Shown: in pieces, positions 47,100-57,086 of the stretch | Layout: each line of letters begins with the position of its first letter | How positions within the stretch are numbered: the first letter of the stretch is position 1 | Made by a program: the position numbers and the translations under genes | The notes under the pieces: generated by a model | The model's input: the letters and a program-made list of their open reading frames with translations, nothing else | What the model was told of the DNA's origin: nothing | The model's database searches: none | Assembly (NCBI GenBank): GCA_945869265.1 | Contig: CAMBOI010000002.1 | Location: 1-64,000 of the forward strand | Direction: 5' to 3' | DNA: 64,000 bases | Source of the DNA: an uncultured Prevotella sp. | Lineage (GTDB): Bacteria; Bacteroidota; Bacteroidia; Bacteroidales; Bacteroidaceae

Positions 47100-49544
47100 A
47101 TGAAACTATACCGAAATCTTATGCTTGCCATGATGCCGATGGCATTGGCAACTACTATCAGTGCCGCCGATTATCAGGTGGAGAGGGTGCGATATGCAGG
47201 ACCGTTTAATGTCGTGCAACCCCTTGTACTCGACAGTATCGACAATAACCAGACACGTTATTCGGCTGACAATGCCGTGGCTACAACATTGTCACTTGAT
47301 TTGACTAATGCAAAACCGCTTGTCGATTTGTCTTCTCTCAAGCTCGACTCCGCCACACTTAATATGGTGCGTTTCGACGTTATGGCATCAAACTATATAA
47401 AGGAACTGAAGGCTAATGTCAAGGGAGCAAAGAAATATAAACTCTATGCCGACGGAGTGGAGCAGGGGGGAGCCTTATCCTTGCAGCCGGGCTATCATTC
47501 GTTGACTCTGAAGTTTGTGGCGGACAGTACGGGATTGGCTATATCATTGCCCTCGGAATCATTGTCATCGGCAGACGGCGGAAAGCATGCCCTCATGATG
47601 GCTGACGTGTTGGCAACGCGCATAACCAACAAGGCGTCTCTCTCTCCTTCGGGCAGATGGGCTCTTGTGGGATGGCGTTGGCTTGATGCCACTAACAAGA
47701 CACGCTCGCAGAATCTGCTCGTTGACCTAAAGACAGGAATGAAACGCTCCGTAAGCGACCGACTGTCGTGGATGCCCTCTTCCGACAGATATTATTATTT
47801 GGCAGAGGAGGGAGACAAGAAGCCCCTGAAGGCTGTTGACCCCGCAACAGGAGTTGAGACGGTGCTCACTCCCGACATGCCCACCTATTACTATGCAATA
47901 TCACCCACCGAGACATTCGCCATCATAATGCAGTCGCATGATGGACCTAAGAAGGAAGACGGTGTATTTGAGATTGTGCATCCCGACGACCGTCAACCTG
48001 GGTGGCGCACGAGATATTCGTTGGCACGTCTTGACTTTGCAACGGGAATGGTGCAGCCACTTACCTATACTTACCATCCTGTGTCGATAAGCGACATAAC
48101 TCCCGATGGCAGACATATCCTCTTCTCTGTAGCCACCGACTCGCTCACGCAGCGACCTACAACACGTCAGACATTCTACGATCTCGACTTGCAGACCATG
48201 CAAAGCAAAATGCTGGTAGAGAAGGACGGATTTATAGGCAATGCCATCTATGGAGGCAATAGCGACAAGGTGTTCTTTGTGGCAAGCACTGAGGCTTTCG
48301 GCTGTATTGGCAAGAGAGTGCCCGAGGGCGCAACACCGAGCATGTATGACTATCATCTCTATGTTATGGACACCGCCACCCGCAAGGTCACTCCTCTCAC
48401 TGCTGACGATGCCACAAGTATCGAGGATGTGGTTTATTCGTTGTATGACAAGTGTCTGTATTATACCGCGCAGAACGGGGACAGTGTAAGTCTGTATCGC
48501 CTCGACCCCAAGACCTTGCGCTCGTCTAAGGTGCGCCAACCGCTTGAGGTGATAAGTGGAATGAGTGTTGCCGAAAAGGGTGGCAATATTATGGTGCATG
48601 GTTCGTCGGCGGATGTGCCCTATGAGATATATAATATCACATCTCCTGCAGGCAGACCCAAGGTTGTGCTTGTGGCTGACCCCAATGCAGAGGTCAAATC
48701 TTCTCTCGACATCAGCGAGGTGAAAGCATGGAGCTTCCAGTCGCCACGAGGCTATCGTGTCACGGGATTTTATAGTCTGCCCGTCAATTTCGACCCGTCA
48801 AAGAAATATCCCGTTATTGTGCATTATTATGGTGGTTGTTCGCCTACTTCGCGCCGCTATGGTAATGGTTCGCATTATCCGGCATTCTATTGGAACGCTC
48901 TCGGCTATATCGTCTTCACGGTTAACCCCTCGGGAGCGTCGGGTTATGGTCAGGAGTGGGCGTCACGCCATGTGAACACTATGGGCGAAGGCCCGGCACA
49001 GGACATTATCGACGCCACGCGACAGTTTGCCAAGGATGTTCCGCAGTGTGATGCCGACCACATCGGTTGTATATCGGCATCTTATGGCGGATTTATGACC
49101 CAGTATATGATGACCAAGGACAATCCTTTCGCCTGTGGAGTGTCGCATGCGGGTATATCCAGTCACACCAGCTATTGGGGTGAGGGATATTGGGGATATT
49201 CATATAGCGAGACATCGGCTGCCAACAGTTATCCCTGGACACGCAAGGACCTGTTTGTTGAGCGTTCGCCACTTTATAATGCTGACAAGATAAAGAAGCC
49301 TATCCTCTTCACTCATGGCACTGCCGACACTAATGTGCCTGTGGGCGAGAGTATTCAGATGTACACGGCACTTCGTCTGCTAGGTGTGCCTACGGCATTT
49401 GTCGAGGTTGAGGGTGAAAATCATGGTATCATGGATCCCGCAAAACGCATCAAGTGGATTAACTCAATCATGGCTTGGTTTCAGAAGTGGCTCAAGGACG
49501 ATTCGTCATGGTGGGATGCCATATATACTCCGAAGAAGCTGTAG
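47100..49544 (+). CDS. S9 family (DPP-IV/prolyl oligopeptidase-like) peptidase
   Basis: Signal peptide, N-terminal propeller, GCISASYGGFMTQYM nucleophile, HGTADTNVP (Asp), VEGENHGI (His). Confidence 0.93.
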   Translation: MKLYRNLMLAMMPMALATTISAADYQVERVRYAGPFNVVQPLVLDSIDNNQTRYSADNAVATTLSLDLTNAKPLVDLSSLKLDSATLNMVRFDVMASNYIKELKANVKGAKKYKLYADGVEQGGALSLQPGYHSLTLKFVADSTGLAISLPSESLSSADGGKHALMMADVLATRITNKASLSPSGRWALVGWRWLDATNKTRSQNLLVDLKTGMKRSVSDRLSWMPSSDRYYYLAEEGDKKPLKAVDPATGVETVLTPDMPTYYYAISPTETFAIIMQSHDGPKKEDGVFEIVHPDDRQPGWRTRYSLARLDFATGMVQPLTYTYHPVSISDITPDGRHILFSVATDSLTQRPTTRQTFYDLDLQTMQSKMLVEKDGFIGNAIYGGNSDKVFFVASTEAFGCIGKRVPEGATPSMYDYHLYVMDTATRKVTPLTADDATSIEDVVYSLYDKCLYYTAQNGDSVSLYRLDPKTLRSSKVRQPLEVISGMSVAEKGGNIMVHGSSADVPYEIYNITSPAGRPKVVLVADPNAEVKSSLDISEVKAWSFQSPRGYRVTGFYSLPVNFDPSKKYPVIVHYYGGCSPTSRRYGNGSHYPAFYWNALGYIVFTVNPSGASGYGQEWASRHVNTMGEGPAQDIIDATRQFAKDVPQCDADHIGCISASYGGFMTQYMMTKDNPFACGVSHAGISSHTSYWGEGYWGYSYSETSAANSYPWTRKDLFVERSPLYNADKIKKPILFTHGTADTNVPVGESIQMYTALRLLGVPTAFVEVEGENHGIMDPAKRIKWINSIMAWFQKWLKDDSSWWDAIYTPKKL

Positions 49545-49581
49545 TGTATTGATATAAATCAATAATATTACACTTTAATAC

Positions 49582-49642
49582 AAAAACACGATGCAAAAGT
49601 TGCAGATTGAAAGAAATATGCTTAATTTTGCATCGTGTTTTT
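49582..49642. repeat. Inverted repeat with 17-bp perfect arms and 27-nt loop enclosing a -7-like box
   Basis: AAAAACACGATGCAAAA / TTTTGCATCGTGTTTTT; TAATTTTG at 49623-49630. Confidence 0.85.
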
Positions 49643-49676
49643 CATAGTATTAGATTTAAGGTTAACAAAGGTTTTG

Positions 49677-49700
49677 GGGTCGCAGCGGCGGCCCTTTTTT
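49677..49700 (+). terminator. Intrinsic terminator in the region upstream of GH43
   Basis: GGGTCGC-AGCG-GCGGCCC stem (one G-T pair) followed by TTTTTT. Confidence 0.65.
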
Positions 49701-49749
49701 GCAGGTAACAACTGAGTCTATAAATATTAATATAATAACTATTCCCAAA

Positions 49750-51264
49750 ATGAGAAAAATCAAAATGACAATCGCTGCCTCTTTGTTTGCCCTTATGGCA
49801 TTGGCACAGAGTATCAATCCGGTGATTCCCGGATTTCATCCCGACCCATCGGTTTGCAGGGTGGGGGATAAGTTTTATCTTGTAAACTCGTCGTTCCAGT
49901 ATTTCCCTGGTGTGCCCGTCTTCGAGAGCAGCGACATGCAGCACTGGACGCAGATAGGTAATGTGCTCGACCGCCCCTCGCAGTTGCAGCTCAAGGGGGC
50001 AACCTCGTGGCAGGGTATATATGCCCCTACGATTAGGTACAATGACGGTATCTACTATATGATAACGACAAACGTGGGCAATGGCGGCAACTTTATGGTG
50101 ACGGCATCAGATCCCCGTGGTCCATGGAGCGAACCGATGTGGCTCGAACAGCAAGGTATCGACCCTTCACTTTATTTCGAGAACGACGTGTGCTATATGG
50201 TGAGCAATCCCGACAACACGATAATGCTCTGCGAGATTGACCCTCGCACGGGTGGACAACTGACGGAGTCAAAACCGATATGGAGAGGTACGGGAGGGCG
50301 CTATCCCGAAGGATCACATATATATAAAAAGGATGGCTATTACTATCTGCTTATTTCCGAAGGAGGCACTGAGATTGCCCATAAACTGACAATTGCCCGC
50401 AGTAAGAATATCTATGGCCCGTATGAGGGCTGTCCTGATAATCCTATCTTCACTCATTGCTGTATGGCAGCACAGACATCGCAGATACAGGGCACCGGTC
50501 ATGGCGACTTTGTGCAGGGTGCCGACGGCAGATGGTGGTTGTCGTTCCTTGCCTTCCGTTTCATTGGTGGTAGCTATCATCATCTCGGACGTGAGACTTT
50601 TGTGTTGCCTGTGGAATGGCCTGAAGGCGGTTGGCCTGTGGTTAATGGCGGAAGACCGGCGGAAGTGACAGGTCAATCCACTGCCATTGCAAACAGTTGT
50701 TCGACCACATTCCAAAATATCGGTCCGGAGTTTATTCATATCCAGCAACCAGTGGAGGAGAGATACGAACATGTGGGCACGGCTTTGCGACTGCATTGCT
50801 CACCATCATCTCTCACTGCCAACAACCAACCGACATTCATAGGCCGACGAATGCAGAATGCTAACATGGCTGCCACAACATTCATGGATGCCACGGGATT
50901 GCAGTCGGGTGATGAGGCTGGATTCACTCTGTATCAAATACACGACGGACACAGTGACATTGTTGTAGGCCGTGAGACAGACGGACGACTATATGTCACG
51001 TTGCGCCACACCATCAAGTCGCTTGTGAAGGAAGAGCCGCGCCGATATGTTGACAATCCCAAGATGTTCATGAGAATACAGACCACCACACCCGAAATTG
51101 TCACTTTCCTTGTGGGTGAGACACTCTACAACATGCAGCCTCTCGGCACTATCGACTCACCTCTACTCTCTACCGAGGTGGTGGGCGGATTCACAGGTGC
51201 CATTCTCGGATTGTATGCCACAGGTAAGGGCTATGCCGACTTTTTCCACCTCGATTACCGATAA
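49750..51264 (+). CDS. Glycoside hydrolase family 43 protein
   Basis: NPVIPGFHPDPSVCRVGDKFYLVNSSFQYFPGVPVFESSDMQHWTQIGNVL is a canonical GH43 start; ATG 49750 followed by a signal peptide. Confidence 0.92.
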   Translation: MRKIKMTIAASLFALMALAQSINPVIPGFHPDPSVCRVGDKFYLVNSSFQYFPGVPVFESSDMQHWTQIGNVLDRPSQLQLKGATSWQGIYAPTIRYNDGIYYMITTNVGNGGNFMVTASDPRGPWSEPMWLEQQGIDPSLYFENDVCYMVSNPDNTIMLCEIDPRTGGQLTESKPIWRGTGGRYPEGSHIYKKDGYYYLLISEGGTEIAHKLTIARSKNIYGPYEGCPDNPIFTHCCMAAQTSQIQGTGHGDFVQGADGRWWLSFLAFRFIGGSYHHLGRETFVLPVEWPEGGWPVVNGGRPAEVTGQSTAIANSCSTTFQNIGPEFIHIQQPVEERYEHVGTALRLHCSPSSLTANNQPTFIGRRMQNANMAATTFMDATGLQSGDEAGFTLYQIHDGHSDIVVGRETDGRLYVTLRHTIKSLVKEEPRRYVDNPKMFMRIQTTTPEIVTFLVGETLYNMQPLGTIDSPLLSTEVVGGFTGAILGLYATGKGYADFFHLDYR

Positions 51265-51355
51265 TTTTTGTAAAGTCCACATATCAAAATTAACAAAATA
51301 ACAACTTTTATCATAAAAAAACGTCAAAATGCTTGTAAGTGAGAAATAAAATGAG

Positions 51356-51363
51356 TAATTTTG
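51356..51363 (+). promoter_or_regulatory. -7 box TAATTTTG upstream of fba
   Basis: TTG at 51333-51335, 20-bp spacing. Confidence 0.55.
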
Positions 51364-51414
51364 CGGTCGATAACAGAAAGATTATTTTTAGTAACATAAA
51401 AAAACATAAAGAAA

Positions 51415-52419
51415 ATGGTTAGTTACAAGGAATTGGGTCTCGTGAATACTCGCGAGATGTTTAAGAGAGCAGTAGCCGGTGGCTATGCTATCCCAGCTTT
51501 CAACTTTAACACAATGGAGCAGATGCAGGCTATCGTGCAGGCTGCAGTAGAAACAAAGTCACCTGTCATCATGCAGGTATCAAAGGGCGCTCGCAACTAT
51601 GCCAACGCCACTATCCTCCGCTATATGGCTCAGGGTGCAGTAGAGTATGCTAAGGAGCTCGGTTGCGAGCATCCTGAAATCGTGCTCCACCTCGACCACG
51701 GTGATAGCTTCGAGCTTTGCAAGGATTGCATCGACATGGGCTTCTCTTCAGTGATGATCGACGGTTCACACCTCCCCTACGAGGAGAACGTTGCTCTCGC
51801 TAAGAAGGTTGTTGACTATGCTCATCAGTTTGACGTAACTGTTGAGGCTGAGCTCGGTGTCCTCGCTGGTGTTGAGGATGAGGTTTCGGCTGCTGAGTCA
51901 CACTACACAAAGCCTGAGGAGGTTATCGACTTCGCTACTCGTACAGGTTGCGATTCACTCGCTATCTCTATCGGTACTTCTCATGGTGCATACAAGTTCA
52001 CTCCTGAGCAGTGCACACGCGATCCGAAGACTGGTCTTCTCGTTCCTCCTCCATTGGCATTCGATATCCTCGCCGAGATCGAGCAGAAGTTGCCTGGATT
52101 CCCTATCGTGCTCCACGGTTCTTCTTCAGTTCCTCAGGACGAGGTTGCAACTATCAACAAGTTCGGTGGCAAGTTGCCCGATGCTATCGGTATCCCCGAG
52201 GATCAGCTCCGTCAGGCAGCAAAGAGCGCTGTTTGCAAGATCAACATCGACTCTGACTCTCGTCTCGCCATGACTGCTGCTATTCGTCAGCACCTTGCTG
52301 AGCATCCTGGAGACTTCGACCCACGTCAGTATCTGAAGCCTGCTCGTGAGAACATGAAGAAGATGTACATCCACAAGATTGTGAACGTACTCGGTTCTGA
52401 CGGCAAGCTCGCTCAGTAA
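51415..52419 (+). CDS. fba: Class II fructose-bisphosphate aldolase
   Basis: YAIPAFNFNTMEQMQAIVQAA, VLHLDHGDSFELCKDCIDMGFSSVMIDGSHLPYEENV, KINIDSDSRLAMTAAIR. Confidence 0.95.
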   Translation: MVSYKELGLVNTREMFKRAVAGGYAIPAFNFNTMEQMQAIVQAAVETKSPVIMQVSKGARNYANATILRYMAQGAVEYAKELGCEHPEIVLHLDHGDSFELCKDCIDMGFSSVMIDGSHLPYEENVALAKKVVDYAHQFDVTVEAELGVLAGVEDEVSAAESHYTKPEEVIDFATRTGCDSLAISIGTSHGAYKFTPEQCTRDPKTGLLVPPPLAFDILAEIEQKLPGFPIVLHGSSSVPQDEVATINKFGGKLPDAIGIPEDQLRQAAKSAVCKINIDSDSRLAMTAAIRQHLAEHPGDFDPRQYLKPARENMKKMYIHKIVNVLGSDGKLAQ

Positions 52420-52441
52420 TTGAATAACTACAAAATAAAAA

Positions 52442-52468
52442 GGGCAACCATTGCGGTTGTCCTTTTTT
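52442..52468. terminator. Bidirectional intrinsic terminator between fba and the convergent purH-side genes
   Basis: GGGCAACC-ATTGC-GGTTGTCC stem, T-run after and A-run before. Confidence 0.85.
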
Positions 52469-52471
52469 ATT

Positions 52472-52660
52472 TTATTTATGTCGGTTGGCCCTTTGTTCGC
52501 GGTACTTGGCCTTCTGTCGGGCTGAACCGCTGCCGTGGGCTCCTGTGATGTATTTCTTTTTCTTGGCCTTGGTCTTCACCTTGTCCTTATTGGGATCGCC
52601 CTTTGGCATTCCCTTGAACACCATCCCGCCGCCGGCAATAATATCGTCAATATCTGCCAT
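52472..52660 (-). CDS. Small lysine-rich protein of unknown function (62 aa)
   Basis: MADIDDIIAGGGMVFKGMPKGDPNKDKVKTKAKKKKYITGAHGSGSARQKAKYREQRANRHK; 1-bp gap to purH-like CDS, same strand. Confidence 0.6.
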   Translation of the reverse strand: MADIDDIIAGGGMVFKGMPKGDPNKDKVKTKAKKKKYITGAHGSGSARQKAKYREQRANRHK

Positions 52661-52661
52661 A

Positions 52662-53843
52662 TCAATGGTGGAAAAGTCTTACGCCAGTGAATGCCATGGC
52701 AATGCCATACTTGTCGCAGGTGTCGATAACATGGTCGTCGCGCACGCTGCCTCCGGCTTGTGCGATGTATTCAACTCCACTCTTATGAGCACGCTCGATA
52801 TTGTCTCCAAAGGGGAAGAAAGCGTCGCTGCCAAGGGCAACACCCGTGTTCTTGGCTATCCATTCCTTCTTCTCTTCGCGAGTGAGCACCTCAGGCTTCT
52901 CCTTGAAGAACTGCTGCCATGTGCCTTCGCGCAATACATCATCATGGTCGTCGGAGATATACACGTCGATGGTGTTGTCGCGATCGGCGCGGCGGATGTT
53001 GTCAACAAACGGCAACGACATTACCTTTGGATGCTGGCGCAGCCACCAGATGTCGGCCTTGTTACCGGCGAGACGTGTACAGTGGATGCGGCTCTGCTGA
53101 CCGGCTCCAATACCGATGGCCTGTCCGTCCTTGACATAGCATACTGAGTTGCTCTGAGTGTATTTCAGTGTGATAAGTGCGATGATAAGGTCGCGCTTAG
53201 CTGCATCGCTGAATGTCTTGTTCTGTGTGGGGATGTTCTCGAAGAGAGCGGGATCGTCGAGCTTCACTTCGTTGCGACCCTGTTCGAATGTGATACCGAA
53301 CACCTGTTTACGTTCGATAGGTGCAGGCACGTAGTTGGGATCAATCTTGATGACATTATATGTTCCCTTGCGCTTGGCTTTGAGAATCTCAATAGCCTCG
53401 GGAGTATAGTCGGGGGCGATGACACCGTCGCTCACCTCACGCTTGATGAGAAGGGCTGTGGCCTCGTCGCAGGTGTCGCTAAGTGCCACGAAATCACCGT
53501 ATGAGCTCATGCGGTCGGCACCGCGGGCACGGGCGTAGGCACAGGCAATGGGTGATAGTTCCACCTTGAGATCGTCAACGAAATAGATTTTGCGGAGTGT
53601 ATCATCAAGAGGCAGACCGACAGCAGCTCCTGCCGGTGAGACATGCTTGAATGAGGCTGCAGCAGGCATACCTGTGGCTGCCTTCAGCTCCTTGACAAGT
53701 TGCCATGAATTGAATGCGTCCAGGAAATTGATATAACCAGGGCGACCGTTGATTACCTCAATAGGCAACTCTCCCTCTTCCATATATATGCGTGAGGGCT
53801 TTTGATTCGGATTACATCCGTACTTTAATGCTAATTCTTTCAT
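52662..53843 (-). CDS. purH: AICAR transformylase (PurH-like, lacking the IMP cyclohydrolase domain)
   Basis: MKELALKYGCNPNQKPSRIYM, AAASFKHVSPAGAAVG, C-terminal DAFFPFGDNIERAHKSGVEYIAQAGGSVRDDHVIDTCDKYGIAMAFTGVRLFHH. Met at 53843 preferred. Confidence 0.9.
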   Translation of the reverse strand: MKELALKYGCNPNQKPSRIYMEEGELPIEVINGRPGYINFLDAFNSWQLVKELKAATGMPAAASFKHVSPAGAAVGLPLDDTLRKIYFVDDLKVELSPIACAYARARGADRMSSYGDFVALSDTCDEATALLIKREVSDGVIAPDYTPEAIEILKAKRKGTYNVIKIDPNYVPAPIERKQVFGITFEQGRNEVKLDDPALFENIPTQNKTFSDAAKRDLIIALITLKYTQSNSVCYVKDGQAIGIGAGQQSRIHCTRLAGNKADIWWLRQHPKVMSLPFVDNIRRADRDNTIDVYISDDHDDVLREGTWQQFFKEKPEVLTREEKKEWIAKNTGVALGSDAFFPFGDNIERAHKSGVEYIAQAGGSVRDDHVIDTCDKYGIAMAFTGVRLFHH

Positions 53844-53853
53844 TTTCTTAGAC

Positions 53854-53898
53854 GTTAATGAAGTTAAGGAATTTAAAGAAGTTAAGGACGTTAAGGAA
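53854..53898. repeat. Nonamer-period repeat (GTTAAGGAA-like, five units)
   Basis: gttaatgaa gttaaggaa tttaaagaa gttaaggac gttaaggaa, immediately upstream of the purH start. Confidence 0.9.
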
Positions 53899-53904
53899 TT
53901 AACC

Positions 53905-53950
53905 AAAAAAGAGACAATCCCCATAGTCCTATGCGGCTTGTCTCTTTTTT
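53905..53950. terminator. Intrinsic terminator downstream of rplS
   Basis: AAGAGACAA...TTGTCTCTT perfect 9-bp stem with A-run before and T-run after. Confidence 0.8.
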
Positions 53951-53978
53951 ATTCCTTGTAGAGTCGAATGTGGTGATT

Positions 53979-54338
53979 TTACTCGCCAACGTTGACTCTT
54001 CTCTCCTTGATACGGGCCTTCTTACCGGTGAGTGCACGCAGATAATAAAGCTTAGCGCGACGTACCTTACCATGCTTGTTGATCTCGATGCTCTCGATGT
54101 TCGGAGACTCGATTGGGAAGATACGCTCAACACCTACGGTACCTGACATCTTGCGCACGGTGAAGCGCTTCTTGTCGCCATGACCGGAAATCTTGATAAC
54201 TACACCACGGTAGAGCTGGATACGCTCCTTGCTACCCTCGATAATTTTGTAAGCGACAGTGATAGTGTCACCTGAACGGAACTCAGGGAACTTCTTGCCG
54301 GTTGCAAATGCTTCTTCAGCAACTTTAATTAAATCCAT
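53979..54338 (-). CDS. rplS: 50S ribosomal protein L19
   Basis: [33 protein letters not shown]...[32 protein letters not shown]. Confidence 0.97.
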   Translation of the reverse strand: MDLIKVAEEAFATGKKFPEFRSGDTITVAYKIIEGSKERIQLYRGVVIKISGHGDKKRFTVRKMSGTVGVERIFPIESPNIESIEINKHGKVRRAKLYYLRALTGKKARIKERRVNVGE

Positions 54339-54501
54339 TTTCTTGTATAAAATTAAATTTGTTTATCGTTCCAACGCAACATAACAGGCAACACGTTACT
54401 TCCTGCCAGCGATTACGCCGAAAAGCGGGTGCAAAGGTAATACTTTTTATTGGATTATGCAATTTTCTTCGTGTTTTTTTTGTGTTTTCATTGGAAATTT
54501 G

Positions 54502-54509
54502 TACTTTTG
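54502..54509 (+). promoter_or_regulatory. -7 box TACTTTTG with upstream TTTG
   Basis: TTTG at 54479-54482, 19-bp spacing; 19 bp before the ATG at 54529. Confidence 0.6.
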
Positions 54510-54528
54510 CACAGTAATTTTGATTATT

Positions 54529-55290
54529 ATGAGGAAAAATTTGCTTCTCACGTTGACTATCTGTATGATAGCTGCTGCTGCCTCCGCACAAAAATATCGT
54601 GTTTCGGGGGTGGAAAGAACGAGACTGACTGTGGATTCCACTTACGATGCCTGTAAGGATAATGCCACTGCTGTGTTTCTCGTTCCGTATAAAAGTATCA
54701 TCGACAGTATTATGTTGCCCGTTGTTGGCCGGTTGGAATGTGCTGCCGAGATTGACAAACCCGAGAGTAGAATGACCAATCTTATGGCAGACATTATGCT
54801 ATGGTCGGGGGTGTTATGTGGAGAGAAAATTGACGTGGGCGTGTATAACATCGGAGGGATACGCTCGCCCATGGCTGCTGGCGACGTCACTTATGGCGAT
54901 GTGTTGTCAGTGGCTCCTTTTGAGAATAAGGTTTGTTTTCTTTCTCTCACTGGTGATGCTCTAATTGAGTTGTTTTCACAGATGGCATTCACTGGTGGCG
55001 AATGTGTGAGCAAAGGGGTGAACTTAGTGTTCACAAAGGATGCCAAACTGAAGTCGGCTAAGCTCAACGGGCAGGATATCCTACCCGAAAGGAAATATCG
55101 CATAGCTACCAACGATTTCCTCGCACAGGGCAATGACAAGATGCTCGCTTTCAAGAAGAAAACGGATTTCGTCGTCTTAGACGACAAGGCCTACAATGCC
55201 CGTGAGGTGATGGTGAAATACTTCTCATATATGAAGGAGCATGGCCTTAAGGTGAATCCACAAGTTGAGGGTAGAGTTGTGGTGGAATGA
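54529..55290 (+). CDS. 5'-nucleotidase C-terminal-domain protein
   Basis: Signal peptide, then ESRMTNLMADIML...VGVYNIGGIRSPMAAGDVTYGDVLSVAPFENKV (5_nucleotid_C signature). Confidence 0.88.
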   Translation: MRKNLLLTLTICMIAAAASAQKYRVSGVERTRLTVDSTYDACKDNATAVFLVPYKSIIDSIMLPVVGRLECAAEIDKPESRMTNLMADIMLWSGVLCGEKIDVGVYNIGGIRSPMAAGDVTYGDVLSVAPFENKVCFLSLTGDALIELFSQMAFTGGECVSKGVNLVFTKDAKLKSAKLNGQDILPERKYRIATNDFLAQGNDKMLAFKKKTDFVVLDDKAYNAREVMVKYFSYMKEHGLKVNPQVEGRVVVE

Positions 55291-55334
55291 GGGATTATGA
55301 ATTAGGAAACGTAGTTCGACGAAGTCAATTAGGA

Positions 55335-56192
55335 ATGAAAAGGTTATCGATGATTTTTGCTTTCTTGCTTGTAGTATTGGCAGGAAATGCACAGGAGAAA
55401 AAGCAATTGGTGATATTGCATACCAATGACACTCACAGCACGATTCTGCCATTGAAGAGTACCTTTGAGGACTCTATTATGGCAGGTAAGGGAGGAGTGG
55501 TCAGGCGTACCAATCTTATTAATGAGGAAAGGCGCAAGACTCCCGACTTGCTCTTGTTCGATAGTGGTGATTTCTCACAGGGGTCGCCTTTCTACACTAT
55601 GTTCAAGGGTGATGTAGAGGTAGGAGTGATGAATGCCATGGGATATGATGCCACTACTCTTGGCAATCATGAGTTTGACAATGGCTTGGATAATTTGGCA
55701 CGCCTTGCACGAATGGCAAAGTTCCCGATGGTGTGCTCCAATTATGATTTCACGGGTTCTGTACTTGAAGGTCTTATCAAGCCATGGATTATTCTTGAGA
55801 GAAATGGAGTGAAAATTGGTGTGTTCGGTCTTACTCCCAAACTTGAGGGTATAGTGATGGAAAACGCCATCAATGGTGTTCGCTATATCGACCCGATAAA
55901 GGCAACACAGCAGACGGCTGACTATCTGCGCAATGTGGAGAAATGCGACCTCATCATCTGCCTCTCGCACACGGGATGGGATTTGTGGCCTAAGTATATC
56001 GACGATAACCATGTCTTTGCCGCCACAAGAAATGTTGACCTCATCCTCGGTGGACACTCGCATACATTCATGGAGCACCTTGAATATGTCACTGACATTG
56101 ATAGTAATAAGGTGCCCGTTGACCAAAACGGCAACCTTGGCGTATATGTTGGAAAACTTACATTGAACCTCGAACAGATTTACTCGAAATAA
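55335..56192 (+). CDS. Metallophosphatase (5'-nucleotidase N-terminal domain)
   Basis: Signal peptide, LVILHTNDTHSTI, LLLFDSGDFSQGSPFY, TTLGNHEFDNGLDNL, LILGGHSHTF. ATG 55335 preferred. Confidence 0.92.
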   Translation: MKRLSMIFAFLLVVLAGNAQEKKQLVILHTNDTHSTILPLKSTFEDSIMAGKGGVVRRTNLINEERRKTPDLLLFDSGDFSQGSPFYTMFKGDVEVGVMNAMGYDATTLGNHEFDNGLDNLARLARMAKFPMVCSNYDFTGSVLEGLIKPWIILERNGVKIGVFGLTPKLEGIVMENAINGVRYIDPIKATQQTADYLRNVEKCDLIICLSHTGWDLWPKYIDDNHVFAATRNVDLILGGHSHTFMEHLEYVTDIDSNKVPVDQNGNLGVYVGKLTLNLEQIYSK

Positions 56193-56923
56193 AACGATAG
56201 GACAATCATCTTGGAATGGCCGGCACGCACACTGCCGGCCATTTCCTTTAGTGTGTCGTCCTTCAGCTGTGAGGCCTGACCTTTGTCGAGAGCATTCGAC
56301 AAGCTATAGCAGAACTTCAGCTCTGGTATTAGTTTGAAGAAGGGCAGATAGAGGTCGCAGCCCACTCCAATCTCAATCATCGTGTCGAAGCGTTTCAACT
56401 TTATGATGTCCTGCTCCTTAGATGTGAGGTTGAACATGGGGTTTATGCCCGCCATGAGGTAGGGGCGATAGTTGTTATGGCGCTTGCTACTGAACTTTAA
56501 GTCGATGGGGAAACTTACGTAGGTGTTTTTCAGTTCCTGAGTCTCAGTGCGGGCCTTGCCGCTCTCGTCAAGATTGTCGAGATCGCGGAAGGTGAGATAC
56601 TTCGAACCGAAATGCATGGTTGGAGTGATGCGCAGATTAAGATAATCACTCAAGCGCATGTCGGCAAGAACACCAACGGAGATGCCGGGATTCCATTTGC
56701 TCGCGTCGCATACGATGGAGCGAGTCACCTGGCTGCCGTCTTCACGTATGTATGTCTGCGGACCGACGTTCTCGAGTTCTATGTCCTGGGTATTGAATCC
56801 TATTACTATACCAAAATGCATCGGTCGCAGGTCTATATACGGTTTGTTTTCCACTCGCCGTTCCTGTGCCGTTGCCATTATTGTTGTTACTGCCAATAAC
56901 AGTGTTATTATTGCTTTTTTCAT
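56180..56923 (-). CDS. PorT-like outer membrane beta-barrel protein
   Basis: Signal peptide; MHFGIVIGFNTQDIELEN...YVSFPIDLKFSSKRHNNYRPYLMAGINPMFNL is typical of PorT/OMP_b-brl_2; C-terminal aromatic residue. Confidence 0.75.
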   Translation of the reverse strand: MKKAIITLLLAVTTIMATAQERRVENKPYIDLRPMHFGIVIGFNTQDIELENVGPQTYIREDGSQVTRSIVCDASKWNPGISVGVLADMRLSDYLNLRITPTMHFGSKYLTFRDLDNLDESGKARTETQELKNTYVSFPIDLKFSSKRHNNYRPYLMAGINPMFNLTSKEQDIIKLKRFDTMIEIGVGCDLYLPFFKLIPELKFCYSLSNALDKGQASQLKDDTLKEMAGSVRAGHSKMIVLSFYFE

Positions 56924-57086
56924 TGTTTTTTAGTGCTTTTATTATATAAAACGCACATCTTACAACTATATTGTATTAAATTAAGCAAAAAGAATACCTA
57001 AAATATGGTATTTTTCAAAACTTTTTTGTACTTTTGCATCACTATTTCATAGTAAACACATTTATTAATTTAAAAAAGAAAGTAAT

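Noticed and set aside
47901-48599. 232-aa minus-strand ORF inside the S9 peptidase gene
   Set aside because: Antisense to a gene with an intact catalytic triad; composition typical of a shadow ORF.
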